From the NCBI GenBank assembly GCA_040772005.1, contig JAXGYZ010000002.1:1116001-1180000 (forward strand): a stretch of 64,000 nt of DNA. The letters are read 5' to 3'. Source of the DNA: MWBF01 sp040772005 (GTDB lineage: Bacteria > Chloroflexota > Anaerolineae > CG2-30-64-16). Shown in pieces: positions 1 to 9,206 of the stretch (position 1 is the stretch's first letter; every line of letters starts with the position of its first letter). The notes below the pieces were generated by a model that searched no databases, was not told the DNA's origin, and saw only the letters and a program-made list of their open reading frames with translations. The translations under genes were made by a program, and so were the position numbers.

Positions 1-432
1 GTTGAACCGCCCGGCCGGCGCCACCTGCAGCGAGCGGGCGGTAATCGTGCCATCGGCGGCCTTGTTGCCGGAGATAACAACGGTCTCGCCTGCTGCCAGG
101 TCAGTAACCTTTACCGACATGTTCTTCTCAATGAGAGTGGTATCTGTCGCCTTGACAGTGATCTCGTTATTATCCCTGTCGGTGATGACGAGACTATCGG
201 CGTTGACCGTCTTGATCTCGCCAACCAGCATGCTGCCCTGGTTTGTGCGCGTGCCGTTCCCCTGACCGGTCGCCTGGCCGCTGGGGAATGTTCCGGTCCG
301 CCCGGCTGCGAACCGCTCCTGTAGCTCCGCCTGTGCCTGTGACTTGCCGTAGACCGTGCCGCCATAGAAGCTGCCGCCTGCCACGGCGAGGGCGATGACG
401 ATGCCCAGGATGATCTTTACAGCCTTGTTCAT
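1..432 (-). CDS. DUF5666-type membrane-anchored protein, 3' end beyond window
   Basis: The reading frame starts at the ATG at 432 and stays open to base 1 (144 codons), so the C-terminus lies outside the window. Residues 5-28 form one hydrophobic segment followed by a short positively and negatively charged stretch, giving an N-terminal anchor. Residues about 68-140 (GEIKTVNADSLVITDRDN ... TVKATDTTLIEK) look like the small beta-barrel DUF5666 fold, whose function is unknown. The gene follows the ABC ATPase by about 29 bases on the same strand, so the two are probably co-transcribed and the protein may be an accessory or adaptor of that exporter. An HlyD-like adaptor is the main alternative but no lipoyl/coiled-coil part is visible. 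Confidence 0.72.
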   Translation of the reverse strand, partial: MNKAVKIILGIVIALAVAGGSFYGGTVYGKSQAQAELQERFAAGRTGTFPSGQATGQGNGTRTNQGSMLVGEIKTVNADSLVITDRDNNEITVKATDTTLIEKNMSVKVTDLAAGETVVISGNKAADGTITARSLQVAPAGRFN

Positions 433-461
433 AATGCCTCCTCCCATGCGTCTTGATATCC

Positions 462-1244
462 CTATACCGGGACGGCGGCCCCCGTAACACGGGTTGCAGC
501 CGGGGCGGTCAGCGGATTGACCTGTCCGGTTGGCAGCCCAGGCGCCCGCATCCGGTTCACAACAGGCGCGTCGCTGACAATCAGGCCGTCGTGCAGCCGG
601 ACGATGCGTTCCGTGTGCTGCGCGATATCTGCCTCGTGCGTGACAAAGACGATCGTAATGCCGCGCTGTTCGTTCAACTCCTGGAACAGGCGCATGATTT
701 CCTCGCCGGCCTTCGAATCCAGGTTGCCGGTGGGCTCATCTGCCAGGATCAGGCTGGGCTCGTTGACCAGGGCGCGGGCAATCGCGACGCGCTGCTGCTG
801 GCCGCCGGAGAGCTCGTTGGGCCGGTGATTCACGCGGTCGCCCAGGCCCACGCTTTCCAGCGCCGCAATGCAGCGCCGCCGTCCGTTCGTGACGCCCGCA
901 TAAATGAGCGGCAATTCGACGTTTGCCAGGGCGGTCGTGCGCGGCAATAGGTTGAAGCTCTGGAAGACAAAGCCGATCTTGTGATTGCGGATGCTCGCCA
1001 ACTGGTTATCCCGCATCTTGCTCACGTCCTGCCCGTCCAGGAGGTAAGTGCCGCTCGTTGGACCGTCCAGCGCGCCCAGGATGTTCATGAGCGTGGATTT
1101 CCCCGAACCAGAAGCCCCCATAATGGCGATCATCTCGCCGGGCGCAATCTCGAACGAGACGCCACGCAGCGCATGGACTTCCATGTCGCCCATGCGGTAA
1201 ATCTTGGTGATATCATGTAGCTCGATGAGCTTTTGGCTGGCCAT
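462..1244 (-). CDS. ABC transporter ATP-binding protein, MacB/LolD type
   Basis: Cytoplasmic ATPase of about 260 residues. It has a Walker A (GASGSGKST, about residue 43), a Q-loop (FVFQSFNLL), a signature motif (LSGGQQQR), a Walker B (LILADEPTGNLD) and a switch His (FVTHE). This set, with the PLIYAGV segment, is typical of the MacB/LolD/FtsE-like group that powers export or lipoprotein release through a FtsX-fold permease. No permease is in the window; it may lie past the left edge beyond the DUF5666 gene. The C-terminal tail of about 35 residues after the ATPase core is longer than usual and Pro/Ala-rich. Confidence 0.92.
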   Translation of the reverse strand: MASQKLIELHDITKIYRMGDMEVHALRGVSFEIAPGEMIAIMGASGSGKSTLMNILGALDGPTSGTYLLDGQDVSKMRDNQLASIRNHKIGFVFQSFNLLPRTTALANVELPLIYAGVTNGRRRCIAALESVGLGDRVNHRPNELSGGQQQRVAIARALVNEPSLILADEPTGNLDSKAGEEIMRLFQELNEQRGITIVFVTHEADIAQHTERIVRLHDGLIVSDAPVVNRMRAPGLPTGQVNPLTAPAATRVTGAAVPV

Positions 1245-1265
1245 GCTGCGACCTTTCTCGCATCA

Positions 1266-1295
1266 GCGGGGAACAAGGCTAACCTCGTTCCCCGC
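1266..1295. terminator. hairpin between DUF2680-like gene and ABC ATPase
   Basis: A 13-bp stem (1266-1278 with 1283-1295, one mismatch) around a 4-base loop. It lies 22 bases upstream of the ABC ATPase start and downstream of the secreted-protein gene. No T tract follows on either strand, so intrinsic termination is uncertain. Confidence 0.45.
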
Positions 1296-1320
1296 ATTCA
1301 TCAGGCGAGCACGCCCTCAG

Positions 1321-1351
1321 GCCTCAGGTGTGGTGCCACCGCACCTGAGGC
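1321..1351 (-). terminator. hairpin after the DUF2680-like gene
   Basis: A near-perfect palindrome (arms 1321-1330 and 1342-1351, extendable inward) starts 17 bases downstream of the stop codon of the minus-strand gene ending at 1368. There is no clear U tract, so it may act in mRNA 3' stabilisation rather than as a strict terminator. Confidence 0.5.
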
Positions 1352-1367
1352 CCAGGGGACCGGTGAC

Positions 1368-1949
1368 TCAGGATGAGGTGCCGGGTGCGGTTTCAGTCGA
1401 GGGTGCGGTCTGATTGCTGTCAGAGCCCCGCATCCCGGGCATGCCGCGCATGCCCCGCATGCCGTCCATCTTGCCGTGCCCACGCTCCATGCCGAAGCCG
1501 AAGCTGTGGCCGGAGGTGTAGCCCTTCTCGATGCCTTCGAGGAGCCAGTCTGCATGTTCCTGGGTGATCGTGCCGTCGGCCACTGCCTCGGCGATCCTAT
1601 CCTTGACGGCCTGGATCCTTTCAGCCTCGAGAGTTTCCTGAATCGTATCCAGGTCGACGCCCTGCGCCTCGGCAATCTCCGCGAGGGTCTTGCCGCTGTG
1701 CAGTTGGTCGAACAGTTCAGCCGGCGTCAGGTTGAGAAGTTCTGCAACCTTGTCGAACTGAGTGACGGAGCCGCCGCCGAAGAAGCCGAACCCGCGACCT
1801 TCCAGACCGCGCAGCGGCCTGGTGGGGGTCGTGGGCGTCGCCTCCGTGGATGGCGTCTCACTCTGCGCGAAGGCTGTGCCTACCGCAGTGATGCCGAGTG
1901 CGGCGATGAGCGTTACAACGCCCAGGACCGCAGCAATCTTCTTCAACAT
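1368..1949 (-). CDS. secreted DUF2680-like protein
   Basis: 193 residues. An N-terminal signal peptide (MLKKIAAVLGVVTLIAALGITAVGTAFA, cleavage near residue 28) predicts export. The core, residues about 62-145, reads as a helical repeat unit (VAELLNLTPAELFDQLHSGKTLAEIAEAQGVD, then VKDRIAEAVADGTITQEHADWLLEGI), which is the pattern of the DUF2680/YckD-like family, function unknown. The tail is rich in Met and Gly (RGHGKMDGMRGMRGMPGMRG), a composition that could bind metal, though that is only a guess. It is divergent from the hydrolase gene across a shared regulatory region. Confidence 0.8.
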   Translation of the reverse strand: MLKKIAAVLGVVTLIAALGITAVGTAFAQSETPSTEATPTTPTRPLRGLEGRGFGFFGGGSVTQFDKVAELLNLTPAELFDQLHSGKTLAEIAEAQGVDLDTIQETLEAERIQAVKDRIAEAVADGTITQEHADWLLEGIEKGYTSGHSFGFGMERGHGKMDGMRGMRGMPGMRGSDSNQTAPSTETAPGTSS

Positions 1950-2025
1950 CGTATTCGCTACCTCCTTACATTCTTCCGGATGGCAGTTGGTTTGGCTCGC
2001 CTGCCACCTCGAATTTAGCAGAGGG

Positions 2026-2093
2026 CTGTAAAGGTTTGATAAAGACCGCGTTTACTTCGCGTTACGTCGCGAATCTTCATCAAATCTTTACAG
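2026..2093. promoter_or_regulatory. inverted pair of 11-bp-period direct-repeat boxes
   Basis: The divergent region holds two copies of the same box facing each other. On the minus strand 2044-2026 reads CTTTATCAAACCTTTACAG and on the plus strand 2075-2093 reads CTTCATCAAATCTTTACAG. Each box is itself a direct repeat of CTTTAY with 11-bp spacing, the layout bound by OmpR/PhoB-family regulators. The right box overlaps the -35 element of the hydrolase promoter. A related box lies upstream of the VTC gene at 10970-10986. Confidence 0.55.
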
Positions 2094-2114
2094 AACTGTG
2101 ATATAAGCTATACT
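2087..2114 (+). promoter_or_regulatory. sigma70-type promoter of the hydrolase gene
   Basis: TTTACA at 2087-2092, a 16-base spacer, and TATACT at 2109-2114, followed 34 bases later by the hydrolase ATG at 2148. Confidence 0.6.
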
Positions 2115-2147
2115 ATCTGACTCTATCCCATGTGCGGAGGACTTACC

Positions 2148-3418
<1,271 letters not shown>

Positions 3419-3419
3419 C

Positions 3420-3535
3420 CTCACCCCCCGACCCCCTCTCCTGGACAGGCCGTCAGGCCTGTCCAGGAGAGGGGGCACGCGTCGGGCTTACTCCCCCTCT
3501 CCTGAAGGATTCAGGAGAGGGGGTTGGGGGGTGAG
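3420..3535. repeat. branched palindromic repeat, CTCTCCTG family, copy 1
   Basis: An outer clamp of 10 bp (3420-3429 with 3526-3535) encloses two perfect hairpins: 3432-3451 with 3456-3475 (20 bp, 4-base loop) and 3493-3505 with 3511-3523 (13 bp). Folded, it is a three-way junction. It sits between the stops of two converging genes and could also terminate transcription. A second copy with different inner sequence lies at 49939-50074. Confidence 0.85.
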
Positions 3536-3538
3536 GTA

Positions 3539-4675
3539 TCATTCGTGCGTCTCGCCCCACGGCCAGCGTTGCCGGCGCACCGCGCGGGGCTGGGCCGGGT
3601 CCCACTCCTTGATATAGTGATACGCGGCGCGCAGGTTCTCCGGCGGTACCTCGACGCCCGTGACGTTGCTGGTCATCAGGAATAACCCCTTGCCGCCATC
3701 CGTGAAGTCCAGGAAGTAATCCACCTCGTCCCGCACATCTTCCACCGTGCCGAAGGGCAGCGTGCGGCTGACGCTCAAGCCCGCGAAAAAGAGCGGCTCC
3801 TCGCCCAGCGGGCTGCGCATTCGGCGCAGTGCATACGGGTCGATCCCCAACTCATACTGAAATCCCTGGAACCCGCTGAACCCGACGGCCAGATAGTCCG
3901 CGACCAGCGGCCGGACGTCACCGTCGCAGTGGTGGATGAGCCGTACGCCCGCATCGACGAGCGGCTCGATGATCATGCGCACGGTAGGCAGGTAATGCTG
4001 GCGCAGGAACGCCGGTGACACCATCGGCCCCTTGTTGTTCGCAAGGTCCTCCCCGCAGAACATCAGCGGCACCAGGTCATAGTCGCGGTACAGCCGCACC
4101 AGGATCTTTGCGCGCTCGCGCGAGTGCAGGCTCTTGGCCCACCAGATCTTGCCCACGGCCTCCGGATAGAGCGCGCAGGCCAGCAGGAAGGCAGTGTAGC
4201 CGAACTCGCTGTAGAGCGGGAAGTGGCCGCCGATTTCCCAGAAGTTGGGGATCGGCTCGATGCCGCCGTAATTGCGGAACGCGTTCTCAAAGTAGTCGCG
4301 GTAGCGACGCTCCTCGGCCGCGGCATCGAAGGCCGCCAGCACGTCGCGCTCGCTGTCGGGCAGCGAGTTGGCCCGGTCGAGCAGCGCCTCCGGCTCGATG
4401 CCCGCATAGTGGCTCTCCTCCACCGAACCTGTGCGGATCTGGTCGAGCTGCGTCGGGATGGCGGGCTGGACCATGCCGTCCGCATCGAGTGCAAGGCCGG
4501 CCTTGACGACGCCGGCCAGCGGATTCGCAAGATACTCGTCCGTGCTGATGCCGGCCAGGTCGGACAGCACGCGCACGCCGCCGATCCAGCCGGCGAGCGA
4601 CGGCACGCGATCGATCTCCTGTCCGCGTGCCTGCCGGCGGAGTCGTTCCTTCTTTGAGAGTGCGATGTGGGCCAT
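3539..4675 (-). CDS. uroporphyrinogen decarboxylase (URO-D) family protein
   Basis: 378 residues with the URO-D superfamily TIM-barrel pattern: N-terminal ERLRRQARGQEIDRVP, then conserved barrel strands, and HHCDGDVRPLVADYLAVGFSGFQGFQ near residue 245, which resembles the His/Cys/Asp metal or substrate region of the MtaA/CmuA methyltransferase-like branch. It lacks the usual HemE active-site arginine-rich N-terminus, so heme synthesis is unlikely. Members of this branch often act as corrinoid methyltransferases or remain unassigned. No corrinoid protein gene is nearby. It is downstream of the nucleotidyltransferase genes, which do not explain its role. Confidence 0.72.
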   Translation of the reverse strand: MAHIALSKKERLRRQARGQEIDRVPSLAGWIGGVRVLSDLAGISTDEYLANPLAGVVKAGLALDADGMVQPAIPTQLDQIRTGSVEESHYAGIEPEALLDRANSLPDSERDVLAAFDAAAEERRYRDYFENAFRNYGGIEPIPNFWEIGGHFPLYSEFGYTAFLLACALYPEAVGKIWWAKSLHSRERAKILVRLYRDYDLVPLMFCGEDLANNKGPMVSPAFLRQHYLPTVRMIIEPLVDAGVRLIHHCDGDVRPLVADYLAVGFSGFQGFQYELGIDPYALRRMRSPLGEEPLFFAGLSVSRTLPFGTVEDVRDEVDYFLDFTDGGKGLFLMTSNVTGVEVPPENLRAAYHYIKEWDPAQPRAVRRQRWPWGETHE

Positions 4676-4684
4676 GAAAGCTCC

Positions 4685-6883
4685 CTACCCGGCCTGTGCG
4701 GCCGACTTCAACCAGTCCACCAGCGCGCGGGCTTGCTCCCGCGTATCGGCCTCTGCGAAGATGCGCAGCAGCGGTTCCGTGCCGGAGAAGCGCAGCAGCA
4801 CCCAGTTGTCGTTCGCAAAGTAAAGCTTGATGCCGTCATCCTCGCGTACGCGCAGGATCGGCGCGGGCGCGTTCCCGCTGTCGATGAGCGCCTGCACCCG
4901 CTGCGGCACGATGATGCGCATGTCGGGCGTCGCGGGCAGCCCGTCCTCCACGCTGTACAGCCGGCCCGTGATGGCCCAGACCCGCTCCTGTAACTGGGAG
5001 ATGGATTCTCCGGTCTTGGCAAGCATCTCGATAATCAGCGCGGAGGCGAAGATGCCGTCCTTGCCCAGGATGTGACCTCGGATGGTGAGGCCGCCGCTGG
5101 ATTCGCCGCCCAGCAGCGCATTGTGGTCTACCATGCCTGCGGCAATCCACTTGAAGCCGACCGGCGTCTCAATGGCCTGCTCCCCGAACGAGGCGGCCAG
5201 CCGGTCCAGCAGGTGCGTGGTTGCAAGGTTGCGCACGACCGCGCCGCGCTGCCGCTTCACCTCGTGCAGATACCAGTACAGGAGCAGCAGCAGGTCGTTG
5301 ATGTGGACGTACTCGCCGCGCTCGTCGATCAGCGCGATGCGGTCTGCGTCGCCGTCGGTGGCCAGCCCCAGGTCGTAGCGCTCATCGCGCACATGCGCGC
5401 GCAGCAGGCGCAACGCGTCGAGGTCCGGCGCGGGCGAGCGGCCGCCGAACAGCGGATTGCGCCGCTCGTGGATGAAGGTGACGCGGCAGCGCGCCTCGTT
5501 GAGGATGATGCCGAGCGTCAAATGTGCGACGCCGTACATCGGGTCGACGATGACCCTTAGGCCCGCCTTGCGGATCGCGGCCATGTCGATGAACGACTCC
5601 ACCCGGTCCACGTACTGGTTGACGAAGTCGCGGCGCTCGACGATGCCCGCGGGGATGGCGATTTCCAGCGGGACAGTGACCAGGTCATCGGGATCGAGTG
5701 CGTTCGTCTCCGCCTCGATGCGATCCGTCTCTGCGGTCATCAGCAGCGAGCCGTCGCCGTGGAACACCTTCAGGCCGTTCCATTCGGGCGGGTTGTGGCT
5801 CGCGGTGAAGGCCAGGCCGTAGGCCGCATGGACTGCCTCCGTCGCAAACTCGATCAGGGGTGTCGGACCGTCCTCGCTGAGCAGGATCGTGCGGATGTTG
5901 TTGCCTGCGAACACTTCCGCGGCGGCCTCCGCGGCCCGGTCGGAGAGGAAGCGGCGGTCATAGCCGATCAGCACCCCGCGCTGCTCCAGCCCGCGCCGCG
6001 CCACGTCATTCGCCAGCGCCTGGCACAGCCGCCGCACATTGAGCAGCGTGAAGCCCTCCCCGATGACCGCGCGCCAGCCGCCCGTGCCGAACCTGACGAC
6101 GTTGCGCTCCTGCTCGCGGCGGGGCCGGAACGAGCGCTTGAGCAGGATGAACCCGGCCTGTTCGAGGTCCGGCCGGGTGTTGATGCCTTGGATTTCATCC
6201 TGGTCGTAGATCTGGTAGCAGTCGACCTGCAGGCCCTGGTGGATCAGGCGGTGGACCGAATCGGTCAGGCGGTATTCGCCGTCCTTCAGCGAAGGGGTGA
6301 GCGTCTCCAGCACCGGCCAGATTTGCCGGGCCGAGACGACATACGCGCCGACGTTCAGCTCGCGGATTTCCTTGTGGTGGGCGGAGGCGGCGGCCTCCTC
6401 GATGATGGCGATGATGCTGCCGCTGCGATCGCGGATGACCCGGCCATAGGGGTAGGGCCGGTCTGCGACGGCTGTCAGCAGCGTGAGGTCGGCCCGGCGC
6501 AGGCGGTGGCGATTGATGAGCCCGCGAATTGACGTCGGGCTGAACAGGGGCGTATCGCCATAGAGGATCAACAGGTCGCCGTCGTAGTCTGCCAGCAGGG
6601 GCTTGACGGCCAACACGGCCTGGCCGGTGCCCTGGGGCGCGGCCTGATGGACATAAGTGTAGGCTGGACCGAGGTGCTGGCGGATGCTGTCGCCCCGGTA
6701 GCCGATGACGATGTAGGTGTCCTCCGGCGGCACGATGTGGCCGACGTTCTCGACTACATAGTCGATCACCTTCTTGCCGCCGAGGGTTTCGAGCAGGAGC
6801 GACTGCCCGTCCTCGGCAATGGATCGGTCGCCTGCGGCCAGGATGACCGCCTTGAGCGGCCTGGCGGCATCGTCAGTGTTCAT
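4685..6883 (-). CDS. sugar nucleotidyltransferase-phosphohexomutase fusion
   Basis: 732 residues. Residues about 10-245 are a GlmU-like nucleotidyltransferase domain (LKAVILAAGD, QGTGQAVLAVKPLL, LLILYGDTPLF, ELNVGAYVV). Residues about 265-725 are a phosphoglucomutase/phosphomannomutase with the phosphoserine loop (TASHNPPEWNG), metal loop (DGDADRIAL), sugar loop (GGESSGG) and phosphate loop (RFSGTEPLLR). The expected role is interconversion of hexose-6-P and hexose-1-P and activation to an NDP-sugar. The usual GxGTRM nucleotide loop is replaced by GDRSIAEDGQ, so transfer activity is uncertain. The start at 6883 overlaps the stop of the upstream gene as ATGA, which supports it over the ATG at 6895 and indicates translational coupling. 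Confidence 0.85.
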   Translation of the reverse strand: MNTDDAARPLKAVILAAGDRSIAEDGQSLLLETLGGKKVIDYVVENVGHIVPPEDTYIVIGYRGDSIRQHLGPAYTYVHQAAPQGTGQAVLAVKPLLADYDGDLLILYGDTPLFSPTSIRGLINRHRLRRADLTLLTAVADRPYPYGRVIRDRSGSIIAIIEEAAASAHHKEIRELNVGAYVVSARQIWPVLETLTPSLKDGEYRLTDSVHRLIHQGLQVDCYQIYDQDEIQGINTRPDLEQAGFILLKRSFRPRREQERNVVRFGTGGWRAVIGEGFTLLNVRRLCQALANDVARRGLEQRGVLIGYDRRFLSDRAAEAAAEVFAGNNIRTILLSEDGPTPLIEFATEAVHAAYGLAFTASHNPPEWNGLKVFHGDGSLLMTAETDRIEAETNALDPDDLVTVPLEIAIPAGIVERRDFVNQYVDRVESFIDMAAIRKAGLRVIVDPMYGVAHLTLGIILNEARCRVTFIHERRNPLFGGRSPAPDLDALRLLRAHVRDERYDLGLATDGDADRIALIDERGEYVHINDLLLLLYWYLHEVKRQRGAVVRNLATTHLLDRLAASFGEQAIETPVGFKWIAAGMVDHNALLGGESSGGLTIRGHILGKDGIFASALIIEMLAKTGESISQLQERVWAITGRLYSVEDGLPATPDMRIIVPQRVQALIDSGNAPAPILRVREDDGIKLYFANDNWVLLRFSGTEPLLRIFAEADTREQARALVDWLKSAAQAG

Positions 6884-7806
6884 GCCCGGCCCCACAGGTT
6901 CTCCGGATAGACGCCCCGGCGCACCAGGTCGCGCACGGCCGCATGCACGCGCGGCTTGTCTTGCGCATACGTCACGCCGTGCCAGACCTCCTCGGTCGGC
7001 AGCACCCGCGCGCGTGCCTCGCCGTCCGCGACCAGATCCCCGACGACGTCGGACAGATAGAACTCGACCTTGCTGAGGTCAGCCCGGTTGCGCTCCAGGA
7101 AGCGCGCGAAGCGCGCCTGCAGGGCGGCGAACAGCGCGGGCCTGAAGCCCCACATATTCATCGAGACGATGGCATCCAGCGGGAGGTCAACCGTGGTCCC
7201 GTCGTCGTTGACGTGGCGTGCGGCCGTGCCGTGGCGCTCGATGTGCGTGCGCTCGCGCACACCGACCAGATAGCCCGCCGCATCCACCGTGCAGATGCCG
7301 CGCGCGACGTGGCCGTGCTCGGTCAGCGTGTTGCCCAGCCGGTAGCCGACCATGCAGTAGTCGGTAGGAGAATCCGCGGCCGGCTGCGTGAGATAGTCCG
7401 CAATGGCCGCATACGCGTTCCGGCCATAGAAGTCATCCGCGTTGATGACGCAGAAAGGGCCGTCCACCGCAGTGCGCGCGGCCATCGCCGCGTGGGCCGT
7501 GCCCCAGGGCTTCTTGCGCTCCGGCGGCACGGTCCAGCCCGCGGGCAGGTCATCCGGCCGTTGGATGACGTACGCAGTCTCGACCTGGCCCTCGAGGGTG
7601 CTGCCGATGCGTTCGCGGAAGGCCTCCTGAATTGCCTCGGAGATGACGAAGACCACCTTATTGAAGCCCGCGGCCAGTGCGTCATAGATGGAGTAGTCGA
7701 TGATGATTTCGCCGCTGGGTCCCACGGGGTCCATCTGCTTGAGCCCGCCGTAGCGGCTGCCGATGCCGGCGGCCAGGACGACCAGCGCCAGGGAAGTATC
7801 TGTCAT
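6880..7806 (-). CDS. NDP-sugar nucleotidyltransferase
   Basis: 308 residues with a canonical nucleotidyltransferase N-terminus (LAAGIGSRYGGLKQMDPVGPSGE), an FCVINADDFYG metal-binding strand and a PWGTAHA nucleotide loop. It should activate a sugar-1-phosphate with an NTP, but the sugar and base cannot be read from sequence. Its stop overlaps the start of the fusion gene by ATGA, so the two form an operon. Unlike the fused domain downstream, its G-rich loop is intact, so it may supply the transferase activity that the fusion seems to have lost. Confidence 0.82.
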   Translation of the reverse strand: MTDTSLALVVLAAGIGSRYGGLKQMDPVGPSGEIIIDYSIYDALAAGFNKVVFVISEAIQEAFRERIGSTLEGQVETAYVIQRPDDLPAGWTVPPERKKPWGTAHAAMAARTAVDGPFCVINADDFYGRNAYAAIADYLTQPAADSPTDYCMVGYRLGNTLTEHGHVARGICTVDAAGYLVGVRERTHIERHGTAARHVNDDGTTVDLPLDAIVSMNMWGFRPALFAALQARFARFLERNRADLSKVEFYLSDVVGDLVADGEARARVLPTEEVWHGVTYAQDKPRVHAAVRDLVRRGVYPENLWGRA

Positions 7807-7832
7807 GCCAGCCTCATCAGACCATGTATTAG

Positions 7833-7912
7833 CTCACGTAAAGACGCCAAGACGCAAATCTAATCTCTTCCCATTCTCTTGGCGGCCTTTGCGCCTATGC
7901 GTGAGACAGCTT
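7833..7912. repeat. imperfect palindrome of the 'gacgccaagacgc' type
   Basis: Arms near 7833-7858 (CTCACGTAAAGACGCCAAG...) and 7878-7912 (...CTTGGCGGCCTTTGCGCC...GTGAG) are inverted copies with interruptions. It fills the gap between galE and the nucleotidyltransferase, after the galE stop. This is a dispersed intergenic repeat or old terminator rather than a gene. Confidence 0.55.
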
Positions 7913-7917
7913 CGCCC

Positions 7918-8940
7918 TCACGCATAGCCGTTGGGATTCTGCGACTGCCAGCGCCACGTATCGGCGCACATATCAGCCAGCCCGCGCACCGCGCGCCAGC
8001 CCAGCTCCGCCTGCGCGCGGGTCGGGTCCGCATAGCTGACCGCGACGTCGCCGGGGCGTCGCGCAACGATGCGATACGGAACGCGACGATTCGTGGCCTG
8101 CTCGAATGCGGCGACCACTTCGAGCACGCTGTAGCCGCGGCCCGTGCCGAGGTTGTAGGCGACGACACCGGGGTTGGCGGCCAGCCGGTCCAGCGCGGCC
8201 AGGTGGCCCAGCGCCAGGTCCACGACGTGAATGTAATCGCGCACGCCCGTGCCATCAGGCGTAGGATAGTCGTTGCCGAACACGCGCAGCACCGGCAAGC
8301 GACCCACCGCCACCTGTGCAACAAAGGGCATCAGGTTGTTGGGGATGCCGTGCGGGTCTTCCCCGATGCGGCCGCTGGCGTGCGCGCCGACCGGGTTGAA
8401 ATAGCGCAGGAGGATGGCGTTCAGCGTGGGATCCGCCCGGCCCAGGTCGCGCAGGATGTCCTCGATCATCAGCTTGGAGCGGCCGTAGGGGTTCGTGGCG
8501 GAGAGGGGGAAGTCCTCGGTGATCGGGACGCGCGCGGGCTCGCCGTACACGGTCGCGGAGGAACTGAACACGAGGTTCCTGACGCCGTGCTCAGCCATGA
8601 CCTCGCACAGGATGAGCGTGCCGGTGACATTGTTATGGTAATAGCGCAGCGGGATGCTGACCGATTCGCCCACCGCCTTCAGCCCGGCGAAGTGGATGAC
8701 CGCGTCGACCGGCGCGCGACTGAAGACTGCGTCGAGCGCGGCGCGATCCAGCAGGTCCACGCGGTGGAAGGTGAGCCGCCGCGCAGCCTCCGACCCCACG
8801 ATCTCACCCACCCGGCGCAGCGCCTCCTCTTTGCTGTTGGACAGGTTGTCCACGACCACGACCTCATGCCCCGCGTTCAGCAACTCGACGCAGGTGTGGC
8901 TGCCGATATAGCCCGCGCCACCTGTGACCAGAATGCGCAT
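7918..8940 (-). CDS. galE: UDP-glucose 4-epimerase
   Basis: 340 residues, the usual length for GalE. It has the NAD-binding TGGAGYIGSH at residue 7, a conserved VVVDNLSNS segment, SSSATVYGEP, the catalytic YGRSK, and YFNPVGAH followed by the C-terminal substrate region (RDYIHVVDLA, GTGRGYSVLEV). It interconverts UDP-glucose and UDP-galactose in the cytoplasm. The start at 8940 is chosen because GGGAGGAG precedes it on the minus strand; a longer frame to 9018 lacks homologous sequence. It lies upstream of the two nucleotidyltransferase genes on the same strand, so an NDP-sugar supply block is likely. Confidence 0.95.
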   Translation of the reverse strand: MRILVTGGAGYIGSHTCVELLNAGHEVVVVDNLSNSKEEALRRVGEIVGSEAARRLTFHRVDLLDRAALDAVFSRAPVDAVIHFAGLKAVGESVSIPLRYYHNNVTGTLILCEVMAEHGVRNLVFSSSATVYGEPARVPITEDFPLSATNPYGRSKLMIEDILRDLGRADPTLNAILLRYFNPVGAHASGRIGEDPHGIPNNLMPFVAQVAVGRLPVLRVFGNDYPTPDGTGVRDYIHVVDLALGHLAALDRLAANPGVVAYNLGTGRGYSVLEVVAAFEQATNRRVPYRIVARRPGDVAVSYADPTRAQAELGWRAVRGLADMCADTWRWQSQNPNGYA

Positions 8941-9141
8941 GACTCCTCCCAGTGAATGTGACGATACTCGGCCGGTTATGGCAAGCCTAACAATAGAAGC
9001 ACGCGGCAGACCTGTCAAGGATGCGCGTCATAGACGTTCATTCCAGCGTTTGGCGCGCCAGTTCTACACCGGGCCGCGCATGGTAGCCGAACGGAAGAAC
9101 GCCGGCCGGGTGCATGGTTCTTCCTTGCGGCCTGACTTTGC

Positions 9142-9206
9142 ACTAATCAGTAACGAGTGACGAGAAACGAATGATTACTCATCACTCATTACTCGTTACT
9201 CGTTCT
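9142..9206. repeat. ACGAGTAA/TTACTCGT palindromic repeat, copy 1
   Basis: Arms built from GTAACGAGTGACGAG on the left and CTCATTACTCGTTACTCG on the right form an imperfect hairpin. The right arm runs into the 3' end of ilvD, so the repeat supplies its last codons and stop. Related copies are at 56175-56226 and 62561-62605. Confidence 0.65.

Noticed and set aside
3420..3535. Possible CRISPR array
   Set aside because: Repeats are palindromes nested once, without regularly spaced unique spacers or cas genes.
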